Below, piece after piece: positions 1-10,642 of a stretch of 64,000 bases of DNA. The stretch's first letter is position 1; every line of letters begins with the position of its first letter. The notes beneath the pieces were generated by a model. The model saw only the letters and a program-made list of their open reading frames with translations. It was not told where the DNA came from and made no database searches. The position numbers and the translations under genes are program-made. The stretch comes from Aliishimia sp963721175 (GTDB taxonomy: Bacteria > Pseudomonadota > Alphaproteobacteria > Rhodobacterales > Rhodobacteraceae): contig CAVRIG010000026.1 in NCBI GenBank assembly GCA_963721175.1, positions 372,001 through 436,000 of the forward strand, read 5' to 3'.

Positions 1-295
1 TCCTGAAACACGATCTGCACCGATCTTGCGCAGATCGGCCCAGTTGTCCGGCACGCACCGGCTTGCCGTCCAGCGTCAGCGTCGCCGTCTGGTCGGCTCC
101 TCGATCATGGTGACCATCCGCGCGAGCGTGGACTTGCCGCAGCCGCTTTCGCCCACGACGGCCAGCGTCTTGCCCGGCATCACCTCGAAATCAACGCCGG
201 CCACGGCCTTGCAGCACGCGGGGCTTGCGCAGAAAGCCGCCGCTCGACTTCGTAATGCCGCTGCAGCGCGGTGGCCTGCATCACCGGGGCGTCGG

Positions 296-299
<4 letters not shown>
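1..299 (-). CDS. dppF: Peptide ABC transporter ATP-binding protein, DppF-like (partial, frameshifted)
   Basis: This is the N-terminal part of the second ATPase of a dipeptide/oligopeptide importer; the rest lies beyond the window edge. The Walker A motif GESGCGKST is clear, and a Q-loop-like VQIVFQ stands close to the edge. The ATG at 299 overlaps the TGA of the preceding gene (ATGA), so the two are translationally coupled. The reading frame breaks at about 225-245 and again at about 70-85: the start MTDAPVMQATALQRHYEVER and the P-loop are in different frames. Together with the breaks in the next two genes this suggests poor base calling here rather than gene loss. The cognate partner is the DppD-like ATPase just upstream. 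Confidence 0.72.
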
Positions 300-1282
<983 letters not shown>

Positions 1283-1286
1283 GGGC

Positions 1287-2194
1287 TCAGCTCCGCTTCA
1301 GTTTCGGGTCGAGCGCGTCGCGCAGACCGTCGCCCATCAGGTTGATGGCCAGCACCGTGACAAGGATCGCCAGGCCCGGAAAGGTCACGACCCACCAGGC
1401 GCGCAGGATGAATTCGCGCGCCTCGGCCAGCATGGTGCCCCATTCCGGCGTCGGCGGCTGCGCGCCCATGCCGAGAAAGCCGAGCGCGGCGGCATCGAGG
1501 ATCGCGGTGGAGAACGACAGCGCCGCCTGCACGATGATCGGCGCCAGGCAGTTCGGCAGCACGGTCACGAACATCAGCCGCACACAGCCCGGCACCGGCG
1601 ACGCGGGCGGAGGTGACATAGTCCTTCTGCCGTTCCGACATCACGCTGGCACGGGTCAGGCGCACGTAATGCGGCTGCAGCACGATGGCGATGGCGATCA
1701 TCGCGTTGGTCAGCGACGGCCCGAGGATGGCCACCAGCACCAGCGCCAGCAGCAGCGACGGGAAGGCCAGGATGATGTCCATGATCCGCATGATGATGGT
1801 GTCGAGCCACTTCGGCGCAAAGCCGGCGATCAGCCCGATCAGGATGCCCGCCCGAGGCCGCGACGCTGACCACGACGACGCCCACGAAGAACGAATACCG
1901 CGCGCCCATGATCAGCCGCGACAGCATGTCCCGGCCCAGCGGATCGGTGCCCAGGATATAGCGTCCAGCTGCCGCCCTCCTGCCAGACCGGGGGCTGCAG
2001 GGTCGCTGCCGCGGAACTGCTGCCGTCGCATCGTGCGGCGCGACCCAGGGGCCGAACAGCGCGAGGAAGGCGAAGACGGCGAAGATGCACAGCCCGATGA
2101 CCGCGCCGCGGTTTTCGCGGAAATAGAACCAGAACTCGCGCAAGCGGCCCGGGACGTTCGTGGACCATTTCGGCTTCGGCGGAGAGTGCGTCAT
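1287..2194 (-). CDS. dppC: Peptide ABC transporter permease, DppC-like (frameshifted)
   Basis: Inner-membrane permease of the importer. The N-terminal cytoplasmic segment and first membrane helix (GLCIFAVFAFLALFGPWVAPHD), the LGTDPLGRD motif, the MRIMDIILAFPSLLLALV helix, and the C-terminal block (LGFLGMGAQPPTPEWGTML, ending in NLMGDGLRDALDPKLKRS) are all typical of the BPD_transp_1 family with an OppC-type N-terminus. They are spread over three frames, with breaks near 1950-2030, 1860 and 1610. The 908-bp span matches the usual length of about 300 residues. The start at 2194 is 3 bp from the dppB stop, and the operon order dppB-dppC-dppD is the standard one. Confidence 0.8.
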
Positions 2195-2197
2195 CCA

Positions 2198-3205
2198 TCA
2201 GCGCTTCCTGATCTTGGGGTTGATGACGCCGTAGAGCATGTCGACGGTCAGGTTCACGACCATCACCATCACGGCGATCAGCAGCAGCCCGCCCTGCACC
2301 ACCGGGTAGTCGCGGCGGAAGATGCTGTCGACCATCCACTTGCCGATGCCCGGCCAGCTGAAGATCGTCTCGGTCAGGATCGCCCCCGCCAGCAGCGTGC
2401 CGACCGACAGGCCGATCACGGTGATCACCGGGATCAGCGCGTTGCGCAGCGCATGGATGCCGTTGATCCGGCCCGGCGACATGCCCTTGGCGCGGGCGGT
2501 GCGGATGTAATCCTCGCCCAGCACCTCGAGCATGGCAGACCGGGTCTGCCGCGCGATCACCGCCAGCGGGATCGTTCCCAGCACGATCGTCGGCAGCACC
2601 AGGTGGCGCACGGCCGAGCGGAAGGCGCCCTTCTGGCCCGAGGCCAGACTGTCGATCAGCATGAAGCCCGTGGGATTCGGGAAATAGTAGATCAGGTCGA
2701 TCCGGCCGGATACCGGGGTCCATTGCAGATTGCCCGAGAACACGATGATCAGCAGCAGCGCCCACCAGAAGATCGGCATCGAATAGCCGACCAGCGCGGT
2801 CGACATCAGCGCCCGGTCGAAGAACTTGCCCCGGTTGACGGCGGCGATCACGCCGGCGGGCAGGCCCAGGAGCACGGCAAAGATCATCGCGCAGATCGAC
2901 AGCTCCAGCGTGGCGGGGAACAGGGCGAAGAACTCGTCCCAGACCGGCCGCTTGGTCACGAAGGATTGCCCCAGATCGCCCTGCAGGACGCCGGTGAGGT
3001 AGTCCCAGAACTGCACGTAGATCGGCTGGTCGAAGCCGAATTGCTGGGACAGTTCCGCATAGCGCTCCTCGCTCAGGCCGCGTTCGCCGGCCATGACCAC
3101 GATCGGATCGCCCGGCAGCGCGCGGATGAAGCTGAAGGAAATCAGCGTCACGCCGATGAAGGTCGGAATGAAGGTCAGGAGCCGGCTCAGGAAATACCTC
3201 AGCAT
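2198..3205 (-). CDS. dppB: Peptide ABC transporter permease, DppB-like
   Basis: A 335-residue inner-membrane permease with the N-terminal helix (MLRYFLSRLLTFIPTFIGVT), the conserved LPGDPI motif, six predicted membrane segments and the EAA-type cytoplasmic loop (DYIRTARAKGMSPGRI), ending in DMLYGVINPKIRKR. As sequenced, the open frame runs on upstream into the M24 peptidase. I place the start at the ATG at 3205 because the peptidase, when its frame is corrected, ends with a TGA at 3199-3201 that overlaps this ATG, and because the encoded N-terminus from this Met is exactly the family's. It forms the translocation pore together with the DppC-like protein. Confidence 0.9.
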   Translation of the reverse strand: MLRYFLSRLLTFIPTFIGVTLISFSFIRALPGDPIVVMAGERGLSEERYAELSQQFGFDQPIYVQFWDYLTGVLQGDLGQSFVTKRPVWDEFFALFPATLELSICAMIFAVLLGLPAGVIAAVNRGKFFDRALMSTALVGYSMPIFWWALLLIIVFSGNLQWTPVSGRIDLIYYFPNPTGFMLIDSLASGQKGAFRSAVRHLVLPTIVLGTIPLAVIARQTRSAMLEVLGEDYIRTARAKGMSPGRINGIHALRNALIPVITVIGLSVGTLLAGAILTETIFSWPGIGKWMVDSIFRRDYPVVQGGLLLIAVMVMVVNLTVDMLYGVINPKIRKR

Positions 3206-4330
3206 GGAATCACCATCAGCTCCTTGGAAAATTGCGTCAGAGCAGCGACAGCCGTCCTCGGTCACCAGAACATCGTCCTCGATCCGGACGCCGAAATTGC
3301 CGATCTCGTAGAGCCCGGGTTCGTTGGTATAGACGGTGCCGGCGGGCAGCGCCATATGGTTGCCGCGCATGATGTAGGGGGCCTCGTGCACCTCGCGGCC
3401 AAGGCCGTGGCCGGTCTTGGTGCGGATGCGGTCGGCATAGGGCGATGCCTCGAGCACCGACATCACCGCATCGTCGATGTCATGCGCGCGGACACCTGCG
3501 CGGGTCGCGCTCAATCCGGCCAGGTTGGCCCGCAGAACGGTGTCATAGACGGCGCGGCCTTCGTCGCTGGCATGACCGAGGAAGACGGTGCGGGTGATGT
3601 CGGCGCAAAAGCCGTCCTTGCGTGCGCCGAAGTCGAACAGCAGCGCATCGCCTGCCCTGACCTCGTAGTCGCTGCGGGCATGGGCATGCGGTCGGGCGGA
3701 ATTGTCGCCTGCCGCCACGATGGGACCGAAGGCCAGATCGTCGGCGCCTTCCTCGAACAACAGGCCGATCAGCATCCGTTCGATCTCCTTCTCGGTCTGG
3801 CCGGGCCGGACGCTTTCCAGCGTCCGGAGCAGGGCGCGTTCGGAGATGTCGATGGCGGCCTGCAGGGCAGCGATGTCCGCGTCGGTCTTGATCATGCGCA
3901 GCGCGGAAATCTCGCGCTCGGCGTCGACGATCGTCAGGTCCGGCTGCGCGGCCTTCAAGGCATGGTGGACAAAAACGCGCATCACCTGTCCTTCGACAGC
4001 CAGTGATCCGATCGACAGATGCCGCATCAAGTCGGCGAAGGCTGCGGCATAGCCGTCCTGATCGCGCCAGTCGAACACCGCGCCGTCGAAGCCCACCTGC
4101 GCCCAGCTGCCCAGTTCGAGGTTCGGCACAAGCGCGGCGGCAGGCCCATCTGCCGGGATCACCAGCACGAAGGGGCGTTCATGGCTCATGAACTCCTGTC
4201 CGACGGTGCGGGTGAAGTTCGGCCCGGGCACCAGTGCCAAGGCATCCACCTCCATCTCGGCGGCGACGTTCGCGTATTCCAACAGACGGTTTTTGAGGGT
4301 TTCCGGCAAGAGGGGCGTCCTGATCTGCAA
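3199..4330 (-). CDS. M24 family metallopeptidase (Xaa-Pro aminopeptidase/dipeptidase type), 3' frameshift
   Basis: Cytosolic metallopeptidase with the pita-bread fold of creatinase and Xaa-Pro peptidases. Visible metal-ligand blocks include LLFDFGARKDGFCADITRT (the two Asp), KTGHGLGREVHE (the His), NEPGLY (Glu) and GVRIEDDVLVTEDG (last Glu). About 375 residues long. It sits between the solute-binding gene and the permeases, so it probably hydrolyses imported di- or oligopeptides. Near 3245-3252 one extra base throws the frame forward into dppB. Removing it gives a normal C-terminus (ALTQFSKELMVIPC then TGA at 3199-3201). The start at 4330 follows the previous stop by 45 bp. Substrate specificity cannot be read from sequence. 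Confidence 0.88.
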
Positions 4331-4375
4331 AGGGGGGCGGCACAGATCGCGCCGCCCCCGATGGTCACGACCGGT

Positions 4376-5966
4376 CTACTGCTTCAGACCGACCTGGTTG
4401 AAGATGTGCCCGCCCAGCGGGTGCACCACATAGCCTTCGACCTCTGGACGCATCGGCATGTAGACGACCGAATGCGCGATGGTGGCCCAGGGCGCCTGGT
4501 CCTTGAAGACCACCTGCGCCTCTTCATAAAGCGGCGCACGCTCGTCCTGGGTCGGCAGCACCTTCGCCTTCTTGATCAGCGCGTCGAACGGCTCATTGCA
4601 CCATTGCGCGCGGTTGGCGTTGCCGACGCCGTCACAGCCCAGCAGCACGGCCAGGAAGTTGTCCGGATCGCCATTGTCGCCGGTCCAGCCCAGAAGCACG
4701 GCCCCGTCGCGGTCCTCGGCCTTGGAGCGCTCCAGATACTCGCCCCATTCGTAGGACACGATCTCGACGTCGACGCCGATCTCGGCGAAATCCGCCTGCA
4801 TCAGCTCGGCCATGCGCCGGGCGTTGGGATTGTAGGGCCGCTGTACCGGCATCGCCCAGATCTTCATCGACAGGTCGGTGACGCCTTCCTCTTCCAGCAT
4901 CGCCTTGGCCGCTTCGGGATCATACGGATCGTCCTCGACGGCGTCGTTGTAGGACCACATGGTCGGCGGGATCGGGTTCTTGGCGATCTGGCCGGAGCCC
5001 TGGAAGACCACGTCGATGATCGCCTGCTTGTCGATCGCCATGTTCAGCGCCTTGCGCACCTTGGGGTTGTCGAAGGGGGCGACCTTGGTGTTGTAGGCCA
5101 GGTAGCCGACGTTCAGCCCTTCCTGCTCCATCACGACGATGTCTTCGGCATCCTTCATCGCCTGAACGTCGGCGGGGTTCGGATAGGCCATGATGTGGCA
5201 CTCGCCGGCCTGCACCTTCTGGTAGCGGACGCAGGCGTCGGGCGTGATCGCGAAGATCAGGCTTTCGACCTTGGCCGGGTCGCCCCAGTAGTCGTCGTTG
5301 CGCAGATAGCGGATGACGGCATCCTTCTGGTAGGCTTGGAAGGAGAAGGGCCCGGTGCCGATCGGAGCCTGGTTCAGCATCTCGGGCGTGCCCGCCTCGA
5401 TCATCGCGTCGGCGTATTCCTTGCTGACGATCGACGCGAAATCCATCGCCATGTTGGCGATGAACGGCGCTTCGGGTCGGGTCAGGTTGAACCGGACCGT
5501 GTAGTCGTCAACCTTTTCGATGCTCTCGACCAGGTCGGGCATCGACATGCGAGTTGAAGTATTCGAACGTGCCGCCGGACACCTGGCTGTAGGGGTTCTC
5601 GGGATTGCCCTGACGGTCAAAGCTGAAGATCACGTCGTCGGCGTTGAAGTCGCGGGTCGGCGTGAACTGGTCGTTGGAATGGAATTTGACTCCCTCGCGC
5701 AGCTCGAACGTCACTGTCATGCCGTCATCGCTGACCTCCCAGCTTTCGGCGAGGCCCGGCACCACCTCTGTCGTGCCGACCTTGAATTCGGTCAAGTGGT
5801 CGTAGATCGGATGGCTCGAGGCGTCGAAGGTCGTCCCGGCCGTATACAGAGCCGGGTCGAACCCTTCGGGCGACCCTTCCGAGCAATAGACGAGCGACTG
5901 GGCAAATGCCGAGCCCCCCATCGCGGCCATCACAAGGCCGGTTGCTATCGAGTATTTCAAGGACAT
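4376..5966 (-). CDS. dppA: Periplasmic peptide-binding protein (SBP family 5), one frameshift
   Basis: Periplasmic receptor of the importer. It starts at the ATG at 5966, preceded by a good Shine-Dalgarno (GGAGGAAAAG), and has a clear signal peptide (MSLKYSIATGLVMAAMGGSAFAQ). The mature part has the family 5 features: YCSEGSPEGFDPALYTAGTT, a W-E-V-S-D-D-G block, the GTGPF motif and a long C-terminal lobe. A single extra base near 5550 breaks the frame in the FEYFNSMSMPDLVESIEKV segment; both sides align at that point. Length is about 529 residues when joined, normal for DppA. It heads the operon, so the main promoter should lie between 5967 and 6399. The exact peptide specificity is unknown. 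Confidence 0.88.
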
Positions 5967-6316
5967 GTCTTTTCCTCCGGTTGAGTGTTCGTGGGTCGTC
6001 GGCGCCGGCACATATTCCGCCTCAAAGCCGTAGGCCGCAAGCCGCTTCGCCGCCATTCGCTTCGCCGAAATTCGTCCAAGATGGTCGCGATGACGTGTGC
6101 TTCGGGTGCTCATCGAAACACCGGCCCAAGCGGCGAATACTAAACTCAGGCTGGTGGAGAGCGAACCGCGCGTCAAGAAGCGAATTGATCTGTCGCAGCC
6201 GGGTCTTGTCCGCCAAATCTGCCGATAGGCGAAAGCGCGCGCATGTTCCTGGGTTCCCTTCATGCCAGTGGACAGACTCAACTCCCGCGAGCATCATCGA
6301 CTTACACGATGACCGT

Positions 6317-6363
6317 TCACTGGTCGGCCCAGTGACGTCTCTTCACTGCTGTAGAACTACAGC
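6317..6363. promoter_or_regulatory. Two inverted repeats upstream of the RTX protease
   Basis: The 433-bp gap between the divergent dppA and protease genes holds no gene that I recognise. Two dyads sit 37-83 bp before the protease ATG: TCACTGG-N5-CCAGTGA at 6317-6335 and GCTGTAG-AA-CTACAGC at 6348-6363. Their position suits operators of a dimeric regulator acting on the protease. The regulator cannot be named from these sites. Confidence 0.4.
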
Positions 6364-6399
6364 GTTGTTCATTCACAATTTTCATGCGGGATCTCAACC

Positions 6400-9300
6400 A
6401 TGCCGATATCAAACCAAAACAGCGACGATTGGTGGGTCAACGACCAGACGCCGGACAACCCATACGGCAAGAGCGAAGACTACGAGGATTTCCTCGACTA
6501 CCTTGGTGCATTGGGCCGCAGCCTGACGCCGGAGATCGCAGCGGAGCCGCTTCGGATCAACGTCGAGGAACTCAACGATCATCCGGACTATCAAGCCGCT
6601 GCGGTCGGCGCGTTGCAGATGTGGGCGTCTGTCACGCCGCTGGAGTTCGAGATCGTCTACGATACGCCTTGGGACCGCACGACGGACTGGATCCGGGTGG
6701 TCAGCCCCGAGCTGGGTGAGGGCAGCGACGGCAGTGCCTTTTCAAGTAACCGCTATGTCAGTATCGGCCAGCGTTTCCACGATACCGAGCCGGATCTCAC
6801 GGACATCGGAGGCTACGTCTTCGACTTCTACATCCACGAGTTCGGCCACGAGTTCGGCCTGAACCATCCCGGCCTTTACAACTACAGCGGCCCCGGCGGC
6901 ATCCAGATCAACTACCTGAACAATGCGACCTGGACCTACGATCGTCAGCAATACAGCGTCATGTCCTACTTCGATGGAATTGATGTGGGCGAGGACACGC
7001 GCTGGTCGGCGGCGACGCCGCTGATCGCGGACATCGAAGCTGTCATCCGCCGCTTCTTCTCGACCGTCGATGAGGATGGCGAACGGACCTATCAGACCAT
7101 CGACCTGATGACGGGCGACAATGTCTACGGCTTCGACAGTACGGAATACGGCTACGAGCTGGCCTCCTATGGCATGCTCCATGACATCGGCTTCGTGATC
7201 CATGACACCGGCGGCGAGGACACGATCAACTTCTCCGGATCCACCCACGGCACGATCCTCGACCTGCGCGCCGGCCAATTCTCGAGCGTCAACGGCCACA
7301 ACAACAACGTCTCGATCTTTGCCGGACATAATGCCGACGAGACCGAATACTACATCGAGAACGGAATCGGCAGCGATTATGACGACATCCTGATCGGCAA
7401 TGACGGCGACAACATCCTCGACGGTCGTGCCGGCAACGATCGGATGGCCGGGTATGACGGGGACGATGTCTATTTCGTCGAACTCGGTCGACGACGTGGT
7501 TCGCGAGGAGGCAGGCGGCGGTGACGATACCGTCATCGTGCTGGGCAGCGGCCTGAACGTCGGGACCATCGCCAACGTCGAGAACATCATCTATGTCGGC
7601 GACGCGACCCCGCCTTCGGGCGATGGGGGTAGCGGAACCCCGCCCAGCGTCGGCGACAACACGATGACCAGCATCATCATCGGCACCAACGACGGCGAGA
7701 CGCTCGACGGCGGCGCCGGTGACGACACGATCTTCGGTCTGGACGGCGATGACGTGATCATCGGCGGCCGCGACTCGCTTGCCAGCCGCGACATCAACAA
7801 CACGATCGCCGTCGCCGACCTTGAAGACCAGACCGAGAGCGATGACGGCGACGACTCGCTCTATGGCGGTGCCGGCAACGACACCATTCTCGGTGGCCAA
7901 GGCAACGATATCCTCGACGGGGGCGATGGCGACGATATCATGAGTGGCCAGGCCGGCATCGACATCTTCCGGGGCGGCTCGGGCGTCGACACGGTCGACT
8001 ACAGCCGGGAAAGCCCGTTCCAGCTGCTGGTCAACCTCGAGACCAACGTCGCCAGCGGCGGCACGGCCTCGGGCGACACGTTCTACAGTATCGAGAACCT
8101 GATCGGATCCGATGATCGGATCGACCGGTTCATCGGCACCTCGGATGCGAACCACTTCTGGGGTCGTGGCGGCGGAGACGTCTTCAACGGCCGCGACGGA
8201 GATGACATCCTGGATGGCGGCGCCGATGGCGACATCCTGTATGGCGAGGGCGGCAACGACACCATCATCGGCGGCGGCGGCCAGGACTACATGGATGGCG
8301 GCGAAGGCATCGATACGGTCGACTACTCGGGCAGCTCCGACGGTGTGACGGTCGACCTCGCCAACGAAACCGCCCGCGGCGGGGACGCTGACGGCCCTGT
8401 GCAGATCGTCGGGCGCGGCACCGTGATCCGGCACGATTTCGTCGTCGGCTTCGAAAACGTCGTCGGTTCCTTCTACGATGACCATCTCATCGGCAACGCC
8501 GAGGCCAACGCAACTCTCCGGAGGCAATGGCGACGATACGCTGACTGGCGGAGACGGAGAGGACTTCCTGAATGGCGGCGCAGGCAGCGATACGGCGGAC
8601 TACGCCAACGCGACCGGTCCGGTCAAACTTGACCTGCGCAAGGGCAAGTCCGAAGGCGACACCTACAACTCGATCGAAAATCTCGCGGCGTCGGGCTTTG
8701 ATGATCGACTGTCCGGAGACGGCGCGGCCAACGTACTGACGGGCCAGGGCGGTGACGATGACATTCGCGGCCGCAACGGCGACGACACCTTGCTCGGCGA
8801 CTATGCCTATCGGGGTGAACCTCTGCCAGAACCCGGATTGGGCACCGGCTATGCCACGCTCGGACCGGATGCGACGAACAATTCGATCGCAGACGCCTTC
8901 GACATCTCGGACAACTTCACCCTGGAAGAAGATCCGGACATCTTCGATTCGACGACTGTCCTTCACACGACGGTCAACGCCACCGGCAACGGCCAGGCCG
9001 GCTACTACAGTATTGATCTGGCGGCCGGGACACTGATCTCGATCGACATCGACGGGATCGCCGATCCCAATGTCCATGACAGCTGGGTCAGGCTGCTGGA
9101 CAGCGACGGCAACATCGTTGCCCAGAACGATGATGGCGGCGGCGACCCCGGCTCCACGAGCAACCGGGATTCCAGCATTGCCCACACCGTCGAGGAAACC
9201 GGAACCTACTACATCGTCGAGGGCAGTTGGACGCCCACGGCGCCGGGCGGTGGCTGGACGGAGACCGTGCCGGAGGGCTCGACATACGAGCTCAACGTGT

Positions 9301-9743
9301 CGGTGGACTTCCCTCCCGAGCCGGTGGAGCCGGGCGTTGCCGGCAACGACACGCTCCGCGGCGGCCGCGGCAACGACCTGCTGGACGGCGGGCTTGGGGC
9401 AGACATCCTGATCGGTGGCGAAGGCGAGGATTTCTTCCGCTTCTCGACTGCCCTTGGCGACGGCAATGTCGACCTGATCAGGGATCTCGATGTCGACGAC
9501 GATCTGATCCTGCTCGACAGCCTGATCTTCGCGAACTTGGGCAATGCCGGCGTCCTCTCCTTCGACGCGTTCTATAGGAGCGCGGCGGGTGTCGCCTTTG
9601 ATGCCGAGGATCGCATCATCTACGACACCAACGATGGAACCCTGTCCTACGACGAGGACGGCACCGGAGACGCCGAAGCCGTACAGTTTGCCGAATTGAG
9701 CAGATTTTTGGACCTGTCGGCAGACAACTTCGTCATCATCTAG
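6400..9743 (+). CDS. Serralysin-type RTX metalloprotease (M10B), two frameshifts
   Basis: Secreted zinc protease of about 1110 residues. The catalytic domain has the zinc motif HEFGHEFGLNHP with ligands His146, His150 and His156, and a Met-turn (SVMSYF, Met188). It is followed by long runs of RTX nonapeptides (GGxGxDxhx, for example GGAGNDTILGGQGNDILDGG), which bind calcium. A pre-peptidase C-terminal-like beta domain (about 8960-9300) lies inside the repeats, and a typical M10 C-terminal domain ends in hydrophobic residues (DNFVII), as expected for a type I secretion signal. There is no N-terminal signal peptide. Frame breaks occur near 7484 (two bases lost) and near 8510 (one extra base). 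Usual serralysins have about 480 residues, so this is a long form. No type I exporter genes are nearby. Confidence 0.87.
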
Positions 9744-9815
9744 CGCATGATGGGAGGGTCACTTGCGGGTGACCCTCCTCCTTGTTCCCGTCCGTTCAAC
9801 AGGAAGGCAGCTTCG

Positions 9816-10214
9816 ATGAGACGCCCCACAGCCCGCCGCACGGTATCGATCGCGGCCGCAGTTGCGGTTGTCGCCGCAGCGTCCGGCGTCGCCACCGCGC
9901 AAGCAAGCGATATCCTTGGCACAGTCACGTTCGAAGGTGGCGCTGTCATTCCCGCAGGTCAGGTCGAGATTCATCTCGAAGGCCTTGCACACCCCGACGC
10001 GACCAAGAGCGCCGACACGACACACGCCGAAAGCGATGGCAAATCGGATACGATATCCTTTTCCCTCAGCCTGCCGGCAGACGCGATGCAGATGCGATCA
10101 CTCGAAGTCGTCGCACGTCTGGAGCGTGCCGATGGCTGGCTGCTCGCACGGGGCAGCGCGGAGGTCAAAGCGGGCGCGCCCATCCGGGTAACCCTCCACC
10201 CTGCCATGTACTGA
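9816..10214 (+). CDS. Small secreted protein, YbaY-like
   Basis: A 132-residue protein with a signal peptide (a hydrophobic run AAAVAVVAAASGVATA after an Arg-rich start). The mature part has a beta-rich pattern: GTVTFEGGAVIPAGQVEIHL, a central SFSLSLPADAM and a final VVARLERADGWLLARGSAEV, which resembles the YbaY/HslJ-type small envelope proteins. The start at 9816 is supported by an AGGAAGGC ribosome site. It follows the protease by 72 bp in the same direction. Small periplasmic inhibitors are often encoded next to serralysins, so it could serve that purpose, but its pattern is not that of the known Inh family. Function unproven. Confidence 0.6.
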   Translation: MRRPTARRTVSIAAAVAVVAAASGVATAQASDILGTVTFEGGAVIPAGQVEIHLEGLAHPDATKSADTTHAESDGKSDTISFSLSLPADAMQMRSLEVVARLERADGWLLARGSAEVKAGAPIRVTLHPAMY

Positions 10215-10421
10215 CAGGCCCAAGGCGCCGGAATGCAAGCGCCAGCCTGCGTTGCGGTCTCGACGATCTCGCAATGATGGGCGAGCCGGCCGAGAGGCGC
10301 GGTGGTCGTTCTGGACGAGATCCTCCCATCGACGGGACTCGCGGGCGGCAAAGTGTCTTCTGGTGCGGCTGATCAAGCGTTAAGACATCACTCGCGCTTC
10401 TCGCCCGCGACAGATACTTGG

Positions 10422-10520
10422 TTCAGCTATCGCAGCGAAGACATGGTCCGGCCCCTGGAGCAGGTCTGCAGGGATCTTGGTTACCCAAAGGCAATCCGCG
10501 TCGGTCAGTTCGGCCGCATC
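10422..10520 (+). pseudogene. IS3-type transposase scar
   Basis: About 33 codons read SYRSEDMVRPLEQVCRDLGYPKAIRV, which matches the stretch before the second catalytic Asp of IS3-family OrfB transposases (…LE.VC.D.GYPK.IRVDQG). The flanking DNA (10215-10421 and 10521-10640) shows no continuation that I can recognise and no terminal repeats. It marks a past insertion immediately beside the kinase locus. The rest of this roughly 430-bp gap appears to hold no gene. Confidence 0.5.
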
Positions 10521-10642
10521 CGGACGTCGTTGACAGCTCTCCGGAGTTGCAAATTTGGTGGATTCATGCGTCGGTTGAGAAAACTTGCCGGCCCCTTTTG
10601 CCCGTTCATTGTCGGAGCCAATACAGAAAAACGATTGAAGCA

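Noticed and set aside
1685..4006. A 773-codon open frame on plus opposite dppB and the M24 peptidase
   Set aside because: Gln/Asp/His/Arg-rich shadow; the minus strand encodes recognisable proteins.
7600..9420. Repetitive DNA that might be a CRISPR or satellite array
   Set aside because: The repeats encode RTX nonapeptides in frame, with variable bases and no constant repeat-spacer pattern.
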